A DNA stretch of 64,000 bases from Voacanga thouarsii (Eukaryota > Streptophyta > Magnoliopsida > Gentianales > Apocynaceae). The DNA is taken from the NCBI GenBank assembly GCA_026120185.1, contig JANUWF010001783.1, positions 4,867,001-4,931,000 on the forward strand. Reading direction: 5' to 3'. The notes under the pieces are model-generated. The model was given only the letters and a program-made list of their open reading frames with translations. It had not been told where the DNA came from and ran no database searches. Made by a program: the position numbers and the translations under genes. Below, one piece after another: positions 12,025 through 23,366 of this stretch. Each line of letters starts with the position of its first letter. The first letter of the stretch is position 1.

Positions 12025-14031
12025 TGAAGCTTGAAAAAAAAAAAATAGAAGCCATGCACGCAGTAAACAAACAAAACCCAAAAAACAACTAACGCACAGA
12101 GAAAAAAAAGCAGAATGTTTTTAACATTTAATACCTCTGTACTTTAATGATTTCTTTGGCTGTGAAGAACTCGACTAAACCACAGGGATCACTTCTTCAC
12201 GACTTATGGATGCTTCCAGTCCAACTCCTGCAATTCTTCTACTTCTTCGTGGCATGAACGTATAGCTCCTTGCTTCTCAGAATATTCCACCACCTAATAT
12301 CTTGTTGGTGAAACAAATAGGCGAGGAAAAAAAATTCTCTATTCTTCTTGATCCTCTGTTATTAATTAACAGAATCAAAAAGAACAAAAAGGAAGAATGA
12401 ACGAGAGAGAAAAAATGGAAAGGAAGGCTTCTCCAGGTTTTTTTTTTTTTTCACTATCTTTCCATAATATCTTCTCACAGAATGTAAAACACATTGCTAT
12501 CTTTCCATAATATCTTCTCACAGAATGTAAAACACACTGCTCCTTCACCCTTGTTAACCAAAACACCGGGGTTTTGATATTTCAAAACACCCAAAAGTTA
12601 TCAATAGAGGATGTTTAGCATAGCCTAAACTCTTCTATACTATGAACTAAAAAAAAAAAAAAATCATTTGGTTCAAGCTATTGGGCCATAATTACTTTTA
12701 TTATTTTTCGTGGACACAATGAGCCCAAAAATAATAAATATTAATTATTTATTTTCTAGGCTGCTTATAACAATAACCTAATAAATAATTAATAGACCCA
12801 AATAAACCAAAATAATTATTCAAGCCTTTTTATCTAGTTTAAGCCCAGGTTAATTTTTCTAATTATTCAATCTGGACTTAGGCCCTGAATAATTAATTAA
12901 CTAATTAAACCAGATAATAAATTTAATTTAATTTCTCTCATCCTTTTATTTTATTCCAATCCAATAATAAATTAGACTTCCTGTGTATAATAAAATCATT
13001 TTAACTGAGACTATTTCTTCAATCCAAAATTAATTAGGACTTATGGGCTATTCCAAGGACCAAAAAGGCACATCGTCTTGGCTACTAAAATGACCAAAAT
13101 ATCCCAACTATATAAATAGTTGTATTTTTATATTTTAAATATTTCCTAATATCACTATAAGAAAATATTAATCACAAGGACAATGCTGCGCTAGCTATGT
13201 CTCCAACCTATAAGTGAAATGACTAAAATACCCTTCTACATATCACCGTTCATTTAGAGAGGAAAAAGTGTACTAATACCTCTTTAAAAGACATCTACCA
13301 TCTTTAGGCTTCTAGTCCAGTGATTCATGACTTCTTAGAATTTTTTTGCTTTCCAAAGAAGCTACTCTAAAGCAAATATCCAAGTCATGTTCCATTGGGC
13401 CTTCGATATTTAGATCATTCGGACAATCACAAAGGGCGATATAGTATAAAAGCTATCTTGTACAAGTCTGTCTTGACTAACTAGTTACATATACCTAAAA
13501 TACAAGAATATTGGTCATATAATAGAATATCAACGATAGTATGTCAAAACATATGCTTCCAGCTTTATCAGACCACCAACGCATACTCAAGCTGTAGAGC
13601 ATAAGTCTATGCTGTAGCAGTAGTAGTCTAGGTTTATACTATATGGTACTTTTTGAAACCACTACTACAGGTCTAGTTCTACATATTAAAAATACGCTTG
13701 TGTTATGAAATAAGAAGACTACTCATTGACTAAAGATAATAAATTCCATATTTAGAATTCATAATACAATAACCTTACCATGATGAGATTCCAATTCTTA
13801 TCATTCAATTAAGAACAATATTTTTTGTGTTAAGTAACCCATGGTGCATACCTTATTATGAAAGACCTTCATTCACATCAACCATTTACTTAAACACAAC
13901 AAGTCTTTTTCAGTGAAATTGCTAAAAAAAAGTAAAGAAGAATTCGCAAACAATTTCTAAGAATGAAACTTTTATTAATACAAATCAAAATTATATCAGA
14001 AACCTAGTCTAAGAGGGCATACATCCCAACA
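12025..14031 (-). repeat. 5' LTR of Copia R1
   Basis: 2007-bp LTR, partner of 4440-6387. On the plus strand it begins TGAAGCTTG and ends CATCCCAACA. It is about 60 bp longer than its partner, mostly from a 43-bp tandem duplication at 12454-12539 and longer A/T runs. The right-hand target duplication ccaca follows at 14032-14036. Confidence 0.95.
12454..12539. repeat. 43-bp tandem duplication inside the R1 5' LTR
   Basis: Two head-to-tail copies of a 43-bp unit starting ctatctttccataatatc, at 12454-12496 and 12497-12539, differing at one base. The partner LTR has only one copy (near 4868), so the duplication arose after insertion. Confidence 0.9.
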
Positions 14032-14036
14032 CCACA

Positions 14037-14456
14037 TGCATGTATATATGATATACATGCTGCGATTTCATAGGTTCTTCAACAAATACATAGAAACACT
14101 ATGTGCAGTTCTTTTTCTTCTGCTCCAAAACCCTAGCTGCCACACACATCTTGCAGCACCAGATTAAGGCAGCATTCGAGAATCTTTCCTCGTACGGATA
14201 CTGCTAAAGGCAAGCTTGTTTTTGGTTTGCAGTGGCTGTGATCAAACAATAGAGATTCCATTCATGATAGAAAGCTTGCTGGATTGCACTATCAGCAAGA
14301 AGGAAATTTTTGAACATCAGTGATGACACCAAGGCATTGAAAGTATATTCGTTTACCTTTTCTTTGATCTGTATTTCGCATATAAGAGATCCTTGGGTGG
14401 TTTCTCGGGTTTTAATTCCACCGTGTGATATTAATTGCATGACTGAGTAACTGACA
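14037..14456 (+). repeat. 3' LTR of Copia A1, last part
   Basis: Continuation of the A1 LTR after R1. It holds a perfect 8-bp inverted repeat (gcatgtat/atacatgc, 14038-14060), then aaaccctagctg-like sequence also seen in the A2 LTR. The final 70 bp align with the end of the A2 LTR (segments ggtttctcg, ttttaattccac, gagtaac) and end in CA at 14456. The combined length of 1697 bp matches the A2 LTR. The minus-strand open frame at 14204-14485 crosses the LTR border and is accidental. Confidence 0.82.
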
Positions 14457-15184
14457 CCTAGAGCATTGATTAGTGATGAGGGCATTCACTTTTGTAATAA
14501 ACAACTACATAATTTATTACAAAAATATGGTGTGCATCATAGGATTGATACTCCTTACCATCCTTAGTCTAGTGGGAAAGTTGAAGTTTCTAACAAAGAA
14601 TTAAAAATAATTTAGGAAAAAACTGCTACTACTTCTAGGAAAGATTAGTCATTGAAACTTGATGATACTTTATGGGTTTATAGGATAGCTTTCAAAACCT
14701 CTATTGGCATGACAACTTATCGTCTAGTTTATGGAAAGGCTTGTTATTTTCATTGTGAACTAGAGCATAAGGCATACTAGGCTACTAAGTTTCTTAATTT
14801 TGACATGAATGCCATAGGAGAAAAAAGACATTTACAACTTATGGAATTGGATGAGCTTTGTTATCATGCTTATGAGAATACAAAGTTCTCTAAAGAATGA
14901 ACAAAACATTTGCATGATAAATGCATCATGGTTCGTGAGTGCAAAATTCATGATAATGTTTTGCTCTATAACTCTCATTTGAGGCCTTTTTCAGGGAAAT
15001 GAAGATCAAGGTGGTCTGGCCCATTTGAGGTTGCGAAAGTATTCCCAAGTAGAGCTATTGCGATCTCACATAATGAAAAAGGAACATTCACCGTTAATGG
15101 TCAAATGTTGAAGCACTTTTTTGGAGATGTAACACCTACATATCGTGAGGCTTGGCATCTCAAAGATCTCCCTTCTTCACCTTG
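14457..15184 (+). pseudogene. Athila-type Gypsy integrase, 3' part
   Basis: C-terminal half of a Gypsy integrase of the Athila/Tat lineage. It reads PRALISDEGIHFCNK, then YGVHHRIDTPYHP (core domain), then [13 protein letters not shown] and [20 protein letters not shown], all characteristic of this lineage. A C-terminal chromatin-proximal part follows, ending near GQMLKHFF and a stop at 15182-15184. Several stops interrupt it. It begins exactly at the end of the A1 LTR, so the upstream half presumably lies left of A1, outside the window. In Gypsy elements integrase is the last pol domain, so the next thing expected is the 3' LTR, and a short LTR-like piece does follow at 15337. Confidence 0.9.
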
Positions 15185-15336
15185 AACAACAAAGGAAGTC
15201 AAGCTCGAGATTATAAATGAGAACTACCTTTTCTTCCTTTTTATTTGAAATTATTTGTTTTTCATGTTTTTGTATTCTAGTTTCTTTTATTTCTTAATTT
15301 AAAAAAATCAACAAAAAAGGCAAATTTGGGGACATT

Positions 15337-15425
15337 TGATTTTGTAGTGATCATGCCTTGCACATCACTAGTACTTACTACTTTATTATCTATTTGACAT
15401 TTGTGCATTTACAAATTTCACATCA
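15337..15425 (+). repeat. Very short LTR-like segment between two Athila copies
   Basis: The segment lies between a polypurine-like run (tttggggaca, 15325-15334) and a primer-binding site. It starts TGATTTTG, echoing the TGATAGGG-type start inferred for the Athila-like LTRs at 52731 and 57379, and ends CACATCA, like their GCATCA end. Only 89 bp remain, whereas Athila LTRs are normally over 1 kb, so most of the LTR was deleted. The flanks 15185-15336 and 15450-15591 are T-rich and non-coding. Confidence 0.6.
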
Positions 15426-15430
15426 AGTTT

Positions 15431-15449
15431 TTTGGTGTCGTTTTTGGAG
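15431..15449 (+). other. Primer-binding site of the Athila copy (tRNA-Asp type)
   Basis: tttggtgtcgtttttggag is a worn form of the TGGCGCCGTTGCCGGGG site common in Athila/Tat elements. It sits five bases after the LTR-like end and upstream of gag. The better preserved version in this window is at 54164-54182. Confidence 0.72.
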
Positions 15450-15591
15450 ATTGTCTTTTATATAGTGCAGATTTAATTGCTAAACCTAAGTTTAAACCTT
15501 TTACTTTTATTTTTTATTTTTTACTTTTCTCTTTATTCTTATTTTTATTTTTAGTTTTTATTTTATTTTATTTTACTTCAATTGTTTTGAG

Positions 15592-17165
15592 TTGCTGTGT
15601 ATGAACACTCGTATTTCTAAAAATAAAGAATCTTTCCTTTATATTCCTAAAGTAGAAGCTTTTGCTAGCCATAATAGGAGTGAGGCAACTAAAAGGAAGT
15701 ATAAGGAGATCATTACCCCAGTAGAGTCTTCAGAATCAGAATGTAATTTTGAATCCAACTACAGTAGTAAAGCAATGGAACATAATCAGCAAATAGAACG
15801 AACTCTTAAGGACTACACTATACCAAATATGAAGGTCCTTCCCCCCATCATAAATTGTCCTGGAGTTATCACAGCAACCTTCAAGATTGAGCCGGTGTTT
15901 ATTCGAATGGTTAAGAACACTCCATTTTTTGAACTGTCTTGTGAAAACCCGCAAGCTCACATCTCTAATTTTTTAACAATTTTTGACATTTTTGAAATAA
16001 ACGAAGTATCTGACGATGCAAAAAAATTCAAGCTTCTCCTTTTCTCTTTTAGGGACAAAGCAAGATCATGGCTATATTCTCTTCCTGCAAACTCAATTAT
16101 TAATTATAATCAATTGCAAGAAATCCTTTCAAATAAGTATTTTCCTCTTATTAAAACTATACAAATACATTCTAACATCTATAATTTTTTGCAAGGTCCT
16201 ACGAAATCAATGCATGATGCTTGGGAGATATTCAAAGAATATCTATGGTTATGCCCTCATCATGGAATGGAGATTGGTAAACCTTCTACAATAGTAGTAG
16301 AGTTGATATTAGATCATCATTGGATGCAGCAAGTGGAGGTGCTCCAAAAAAGAAAGTGCTGCATGGAGCTTGATAGAGGAAATGGCCCTTAATAGTTCTC
16401 AATGGTTCAATCCAAAAGCCTTACCACCTAAGAAAGTTGCGGGAGTGATAGACAATAATATGGTCTTGAATCTAATGGCTCAAATAGATTCACTTATAAA
16501 GCAATTAGAAAACTTAAGTGTTGTAGCCGGTCACCATCAATGTGACCTCTGGGGTGGAAACTACCCATCAATCCAATGTGACTAAGATAATATAGTGAAT
16601 TCTCCCTATATTACTAATGAAGCTAATTTTGTTGATCAAAATAATAGGAAAAATGATCCATATGCTCCAACATATAACCCTAGATAGAGAAACCATCCCA
16701 ATTTTGGATGTAGGCATAACAATCAGGCTCAAATTCAACTACCACATTTACATTTTCCTCCTCTAGAAAAAAAGACAAACGTTAAGTATGCTCTTGGCAA
16801 ATTTATAGAGGTTATATCTAGTATATTTTCAAACTTGGATAACTCCATGAATGCCATAAAAGTGGACTAGAAAAACATGAAAGCTTCTACAAAAAATATA
16901 GAAATAAAAGTAGCTCATTTAGCTCAGGCAATGTTTAGTAGGACTCAAGGAAGCTTTCCAATTGGCAGGAAAAAAAAAAATCCAAGAGAACTAAAAGCTA
17001 TTACATTGAGGAGTGGAAGAAACTTGGAAAAGGAGCAAGAAATGAAGAAACGAAAAGATGATGAAAAGGCTACCAACAAGTAAGAGGAAACTCCTATCCA
17101 ATCTAGAACACCAAAAGAAGGTAAGATAAGCAAGAAAGGTAAGAAAGAATTCAATAATGAGAATG
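15592..17165 (+). pseudogene. Athila-type Gypsy gag
   Basis: Capsid protein of an Athila/Tat element. The first 266 codons are open (15592-16392). They contain the retrotransposon-gag signatures RTLKDYTIPN, then ENPQAHISNFLTIFDIF, DKARSWLYSLPANSI and LCPHHGMEI, all typical of the lineage. A frameshift near 16330-16370 moves the frame to 16370-16585, which continues with IEEMALNSSQWFNP and a degenerate zinc-knuckle-like CDLWGGNYPSIQC where a cysteine is replaced by tryptophan. Further pieces (16630-17165) carry the proline/lysine-rich linker and ITLRSGR. The start at 15592 is the first ATG of the open frame; the natural start may be nearby. It sits directly after its primer-binding site, as expected. 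Confidence 0.93.
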
Positions 17166-19632
17166 TTGACTTTAATTCCCTTTCTTTTTCCCAGGTTGTG
17201 AAACATCCTTTTATTGATTCTCAATTTACGAAGTTTCTTGAAATTTTCAAGAAATTTAAGATTAACTTATCTTTTGTAGAAGGTATAGTTCAAATGCTAG
17301 CTTATGCAAAGTACTTGAATGATATTTTAGCTGGCAAAAACAGATTGAATGAGTTTCAAAAGATTTGCTTAAATGAAGAGTGTCAGCCATCCTTCAGAAA
17401 AAGTTACCACCAAAGTTTAAGGATCCATGATGTTTTTTAATACCTTGCAATATTGGTGACTTGTTTTTTCGAAATGTGCTATGTGATTTAGGAGCTAGTA
17501 TCAATCTCATGCCTTACTATGTTTGTAAAAAAATTAGGATTGAAAGAGATTAAGAGCACTTCTATTTCTCTGCAAATGGTAGATAAGTCTATGAAATATC
17601 CTAAAGGAATAGTTAAGGATGTTCTTTTTAAGGCTGATAAACTTTACTTTCTTGTTGATTTTGTATTTTGGACATGGATCATGATGCAGATATACCTTTG
17701 ATCTTAGGTCGACCCTTTTGAATACTGGAAAGACTCTAATTGATGTGCAAAAAATGAAACTTATTTTAAGGGCTGCGGATGAAGAAGTTAAATTTAAGAT
17801 GTTTAATTCTATGAAACATTTACCTAATAATGATTCCCTTTGCTTTATTGATGTGATGGATGTTGTAGTACATGATAATTTTATTCATGAAATTTCTAAT
17901 GACCCTAAGGAATTGTGTCTAATGGAAGCAACTACAAAAAATCATGGAAAATATGATATTGTTGATGTAGTCTTGAGGTTAGAATCAAACGAAGTTTTCA
18001 TTCCAATGGATAGATCCAAGTTCAAAGAGTTAGAGTTAAAGAGGGATTGCCCCAAATCAACCATTGAAGAACCTCCTATGGATCCAGAATTAAAAAGCCT
18101 GCCTTTTCATTTAAAATATATCTTTCTTAAATATAATGATAGATTGCCCCTAATTATTTCTTCATCTTCGATAGAGGTTCAAAAAGAGATGTTGTTTAGA
18201 ATATTAAGGGCCCACAAAGGAGCTTTTGATTGGCAGCTATAGGATTTGAAGGAAATAAGTCCATCTATATACATGCACAAGATTCTTTTGGAGGATGAAC
18301 ATAAGCCATTAAGATAACCACAAATGAGGGTCAAACCATTGATACAAAATATGGTTAATAAGGAGATCATCAAAGTGCTTGATTTACGTATTATCTATCT
18401 GATTTTTTATTATGAATGGTTAAGTCTAGTTCAAATAGTTCCAAAAAAGGTGGTTTTACTATTGTTGAAAATGTTAAATCTAAATTATTGCCTACAAGGT
18501 TGATTACCGGTCGGAGAGTTTGTATTGATTATAGGAAGTTAAATAGTATAACCCATAAGGATCATTTTTCCTACCTTTTATTAATCAAATTCTCGAGTAA
18601 TTGAGTGGTCGTACTTATTATTGTTTTCTTGATGGTTATTCAGGCTATTTTCAAATTGCCATTGCATATGAGGATTAAGAAAAAAATAACTTTTACTTGT
18701 CCTTATGGCATTTTGCATATAGAAGAATGTCTTTTGGTTCTCTAATGCTCCAGGAGCCTTTCAAAGATGCATTATATCTATTTTTCATGACTTGGTTGAG
18801 ATACACATGGAAAGTTTTACGGATGACTTCTCAGTTTATTGTAATTCTCTTGATAATTGTCAATCTAACCTCGATAAAGTGTTATAACGATGTGAAGAAA
18901 CTATCCTAGTTTTGAATTGGGAAAAATGTCATTTTATAGTGCAGGAAGGCATTGTATTAGGTCAGAAAGTTTCTCATCAAGGCATTGAAGTGGATAGAGC
19001 AAAAGTGGACATTATTGCTAAGTTGCCACCACCTTTAAATCTCAAGACTTAAAGGGATTTCTTGGGCCATGCTGGATTTTATAGGCATAATTGAAGATTT
19101 CTCTAAAATTACTAAATGTTGACTACCTTTCTATTGAAAGATATGCCATTTCATTTTCTAGGGCTTATTTATAGGCTTTCTATCTTCTAAAGGGGAGATT
19201 GATCTCAGCACTTATCTTGATAACTTTTGATTGGTCATTACCTTTCGAGCTCATGTGTGATGCAAGTGACATAGCAGTTGGTGCTTGTTTAGGACAAAGA
19301 AATGAGAAAAACTTTCATCCTATCTATTATGCTAGTTGCACCCTTAACCCAACCCAATTTTATTACGCAACTACTGAAAAAAATTATTAGCTGTAGTTTT
19401 TGCTTTCCATAAATTTCGTCCTTATTTAATAGGTGCTAAAGTAACTGTTCATATGGATCATGCAGCTTTGAAGTACCTACTTGATAAGAAGGAAACTAAG
19501 CCATGATTGACAAGCTAGATATTTTTGCTTTAAGAGTTTGATATCACAATAAAAGATAAAAGGAACTGAAAATATGATTGCTGATAACTTGTCAAGGCTA
19601 CAATTAGAAAAATATGACGAAGATGCCACTAC
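17166..19632 (+). pseudogene. Athila-type Gypsy protease, RT and RNase H
   Basis: Pol region following gag. The pre-protease linker (17198-17440, FLEIFKKFKINLSF, MLAYAKYLNDIL) leads to the protease with LCDLGASINLMP at about 17477-17515. In plant Gypsy elements the DLGAS motif replaces the usual DSGA. Then come PLILGRPF (17695-17720), RT (RVCIDYRKLNSI at 18509; FTDDFSVY near 18814-18840, matching the YxDD box as FTDD) and RNase H (FELMCDASDIAVGACLGQR at 19229; ADNLSRLQLEKYDED near 19580-19620). Stops and frameshifts are scattered. The frame is cut at 19632 by the S LTR just after RNase H, so this copy has no integrase beside it. Confidence 0.93.
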
Positions 19633-20990
19633 TGTTGGAATTTATGACTAAAATGGACTATGTGTTTTTGCATTTTAGAAATTAATAAAATACTTCAGTC
19701 ATTAATGTTTTTTATTTACGCATATGTGCACATTAAGGTCTAAGTGTGTCAGTAAGTATTCTACGTAATTGGGTCATGCTTTCACAGTAAAATGTAAATT
19801 TGGGCTACTAACACAGAAGCGAAAACTCATTCTAGATCGATTGATAAAGTTAGGTATTTTATCAAGGTTTAGATCATTACTTTATAATTTCTAAATGGGG
19901 AATGGTTTACCTTACACTAGTGAGTAGTTCACTCACGCCAATAACGTATGTGTATTTGGAATACATAAAATTAGACCACGTGATAATAATCTTTATAAAA
20001 GCACTAAAATAAATATAGAGTGGTTTATCATTGTTATTGTATGGACAAGTACCGTAAGACTTAAGTATAAGTTGGTGGTTTGGTGAAGTTGGACTTGTGC
20101 ACTTTGATGTATGATGGGTGAGGTCTTATCGCATGGCTAATAACCTTATACATTGGGTGTATGACTCTAAATAATTAAGACGGGTTTATATAATAGAGTT
20201 TCTATGCTTCATTACGTAAAGAAAATCACTCCTTTGTGATTATTCGAGATAATCTAAATGATTTAGGGCCCTGGGAAATGTGACTTAATATGTATGCTTT
20301 TGGGTAGCTCTAAAAAATAAGTAGGTACATACTAGAAGTTATGGATTATCAGGCTAGTTATCAAAAGATGGTAGATATCATTGAGGAAAGTGTTAGTGCA
20401 CTTCCCTATCTCAATGTCGGGTGTTAGGTAAAGGGGTATTTTCGGTATTAAACTTGTAAGTCGAGGATATCACTCTTGCAATATTATACTTGGGGACAAT
20501 ATCTCCGTATGGTAATAAATAGAATATATAAAATGGTAAAATACGACTATTTGTTAGCAAGGGTATTTTGGTCATTTTAGTAGTTAGAAATAATATGTCA
20601 TTTGTTCCCCAGAATAGCTCAAGTAACCATAGTAAATTTATTTACTATACGGGCTTATTAGGTAAATCAATAATGGAAGAATTGTTCTAGGAGTCAAATT
20701 CATTATTTATTTGGGTTAGAATAATTTATTGGACTAATTTAATTAAATTAGTTTATTGATTAATTATCTTGGATAATTTATATTGTGGGCCCAAGTGAAT
20801 TAATTAATTAATAAGGGAGTTATTTAATTAGCCTTGAGCTAATTTAATTAAACTAGTTTATTAATTAATTATATTGGATATATTGGAACCAAGTGAATTA
20901 ATTAATTAATAAGGGAGCTAGTTAATTAGTCTTCGGCTAATTAAGGGTACTCGCTCAATGTGTGAGATTGGGTACTCGTGATGAAAAAAT
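19633..20990 (+). repeat. LTR S, distant relative of the R LTRs, right end uncertain
   Basis: It starts TGTTGGAATTTATGAC at the abrupt end of the Athila frame. Several blocks align with the R LTR read on the same strand: gggaatggtttacctt (about 19908), gggtagctctaaaa, gatggtagatatcatt, gtattttcggta and tattttggtcattttagtag (20564). Identity is far lower than among R1-R3, so it marks an older or sister family. The R-like match fades after about 20990; the last third of the LTR is missing or unrecognisable, and no PBS or internal region follows. Confidence 0.72.
20735..20944. repeat. Tandem duplication, unit about 105 bp, in LTR S
   Basis: Two head-to-tail copies (from 20735 and 20840) of an ATTAATT-rich unit beginning taatttaattaaa and containing aagtgaattaattaattaat followed by aagggag. 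A third copy starts near 20938 but soon ends. The copies differ at roughly one in ten positions. Confidence 0.85.
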
Positions 20991-23366
20991 AAAAATGACA
21001 AAAATGAGAAAAAGCATGGGAAAATGAAAAAAAATAATAAAATAAATTTAGAGGAATGAAATACATGCCTAAATATAGTATTCAAAATCTAATTGCAGTG
21101 AAAAACACTGAAATTAGTTTTTTATTTGTGTGGCATAAGTGTTATGTATAGGAGTGATCCTAAAAACTATAAAAGAATTTAGGAGAATTAGGAAGGAGTT
21201 ATCAAATAGTCAGGAATTTTTCTCAGACATCTGAAGAGTTTTAAGGATCAATAAAAAAGATATATAAAATATAGCCAGTCTCACCATTCTTTTCACATCC
21301 ACGTTGTCCTTGGTTTTACCAACTTCTATGTGACTGAATACCATAAAGCAGAGATTCGGATTCAAACAATCTGACATCTGTTCTGAATATTTTTTATCAA
21401 ACAAGTAGCATATGCAGTTGCAAGTTCACAATCAGCGGTCTGTTAGTATGAGATCTTCGGAGTCAAATCTCTAGTGTGAAACAACCCACAAAGGCCATCG
21501 CATCGAAGTATTAAAAGAATGAAATGCACAAAAGATCCTTACCAGAATTGGTTATTCTCCATTCAACTGAAATATCACCTCAATTCAGCTAATACAATAA
21601 TCATAACAAGTTAGCAGCGGACAAAGTAGAAGTCATCTTTCATTGACATTTGACACCTGCCTTTAGAGTATGAGGGGAAACATATGTGCAAAATTTAATC
21701 CCTTTCCAAAAAAAGAAAAGAAAAAGAAAAGGCCTACATCCAATATGTCACATGGTATCAAAGGATGAAAACCATCATGTTAAAGGTAGGAAGAAGGCAG
21801 TCTTGCAAGTTTTGACATACCCATGATGTAGATAAAAGATAAGAATCATGCTTATTGAACCAACAATGCAGAAGAACAAAAAAAAAACCATCCAAAAGTA
21901 GCGCCAACTTAAATAGATAGGACAAAGTTCTATACTTGACGCAACTAACCTAGGTGCAAGACATTCAATAGCTTGTGAGTGCTTATGTTTGTGCAGGAAA
22001 TAAGAATTAAAAATTTAAACAAAGAAAGAGAGGTAAGTCATATAAATTGAGAGTTAATGCAGAACTGAATAATAACAAGGTATAAAATTGACCTATCATT
22101 GCTCCCTGCTATTTTACATAGCTTCTGAAAAAAACAGAGCCACTTTTCTAGATTGCATTACTATCTTTCTATCCAGTGACTTCTCCTGTACATACAATCC
22201 ACTTGAGAGACATCTCAGAACTACATAAACAGTAGAATCACCCCTTTAGGTATCATAAACTGTAGTTTTCTGACACAGTAAAATCCAACATGGATATGAT
22301 TTTTTGTACAGAAGACCTAATACTTATTCACAATTTATCTCTTATCATATTGCTTTCATTTGATGATCAACCCCCTATTATAAGAAAAATACATGAAAAG
22401 CAACACACAAAAATGGTGAACTCTTTGAAAATGCCAAATTAATTTGGATTTCACATGAAATAACAACAATAAGATCACCATAATTCAATCAAGTTAAGAA
22501 ATTTAGAAATGATGTGTTATAGAGGTATTTTGAATAACTTGACAAAAACAAAATTCTAAAAATTTGATAGGAATAGAAAGGATAGACCGGAAACACCACA
22601 ATATAGTAATTTGAGCATAGCATAGAACATAATAATAATATCCCATGAGTCTTCTCATTTGGACAAGAGAAGCGTTAATTGCAATCCCACTGAAAACCAC
22701 AAGTGACGCTTCTCTTTCTCTGTCTCTCTCTCTAAAATGTATAAACATTATTTGATCCTAAAGAAAAATGTAACATTCGACCTCTCCCTCCCCATAAAAC
22801 AAAAGATTTAGTAACTAAAGTCCACAAATACTTCGATTGAAATTAGCTATTGATATTTTGGTATTCTTTTCTACAAGCTTTTCCGTGCTGGACTCCAAAA
22901 CTAAATAAAATGAGAGAATATATATTTCTGCTTCATGACATGAGACTTAACAGTCCCCATAGAAGGATTAGTAGCATGCAAAGTATACATCAACTTCTGG
23001 CCAAAACAGTCCATAGGCCTTCAATAAATTTCTATTACAAAAAAGCAAGATTAGAATAAAACAACTTATCTGAAGAAGCAAAAGCAGAGACAAGCCAAAT
23101 AGTAAATAACTTATTCAACTACATAGAGGTATATCGAATCCAAGCAAAAGTCCCAAAAGTTATCCAGTTACATTGGAAGTGACAAATCTAAAAAACCCCA
23201 TTTAAAAAAAAAAAAAAAGAACAACAACATGGAAAAGAGATCAATTTCCTAAAACCACCATTAAAACATTTAAAGATAATCAAAATTCAAAAATCCCAAC
23301 CAAAAAGAAAAAAATCATTTCTATTTAAAGAATGCTCAATAAATTGCTGAAAAAAAGGTTTCTTAC
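20991..23366 (-). other. Non-coding stretch with possible relics of response-regulator exons 3-5
   Basis: No transposon or sustained ORF is visible. If the response-regulator relic at 23367-23681 continues leftward, three spots are suggestive on the minus strand. Near 21735-21785 a worn segment could match the exon normally encoding VNMI..DY.MPGMTGY. Near 21541-21590, gagaataaccaattc followed by a gtaagg donor resembles the SENIPTR exon end. Near 21284-21316 the sequence encodes DVKRM, as in the KPVKLSDVKR end of the receiver domain. Each match is short and carries indels, so this is a guess supported mainly by order. Other content: T/C-rich microsatellite-like DNA at 22705-22735 and A-rich runs at 23195-23220. 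Confidence 0.3.

Larger units (their letters stand above)
4440..14031 (-). mobile_element. Full-length Copia element R1
   Basis: A complete LTR retrotransposon, 9592 bp, transcribed leftward. Both LTRs (4440-6387 and 12025-14031) run TG...CA, and the insertion is flanked by a perfect 5-bp duplication, ccaca at 4435-4439 and 14032-14036. In its own direction the order is 5' LTR, primer-binding site for initiator tRNA-Met, a leader of about 1.7 kb, gag with a zinc knuckle, protease, integrase, RT, RNase H, polypurine tract, 3' LTR. It landed inside the 3' LTR of A1, so it is younger than A1. Coding regions are broken by stops and the LTRs differ at many positions, so it is no longer autonomous. 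R2, R3 and the more distant S LTR are relatives. Confidence 0.95.

Noticed and set aside
14204..14485. Minus-strand open frame of 93 codons
   Set aside because: It spans the A1 LTR border into the integrase on the opposite strand, so it is a chance frame.
20735..20944. Possible CRISPR-like or satellite array
   Set aside because: Only two full units of about 105 bp with no spacers, in a plant LTR; this is a local tandem duplication.
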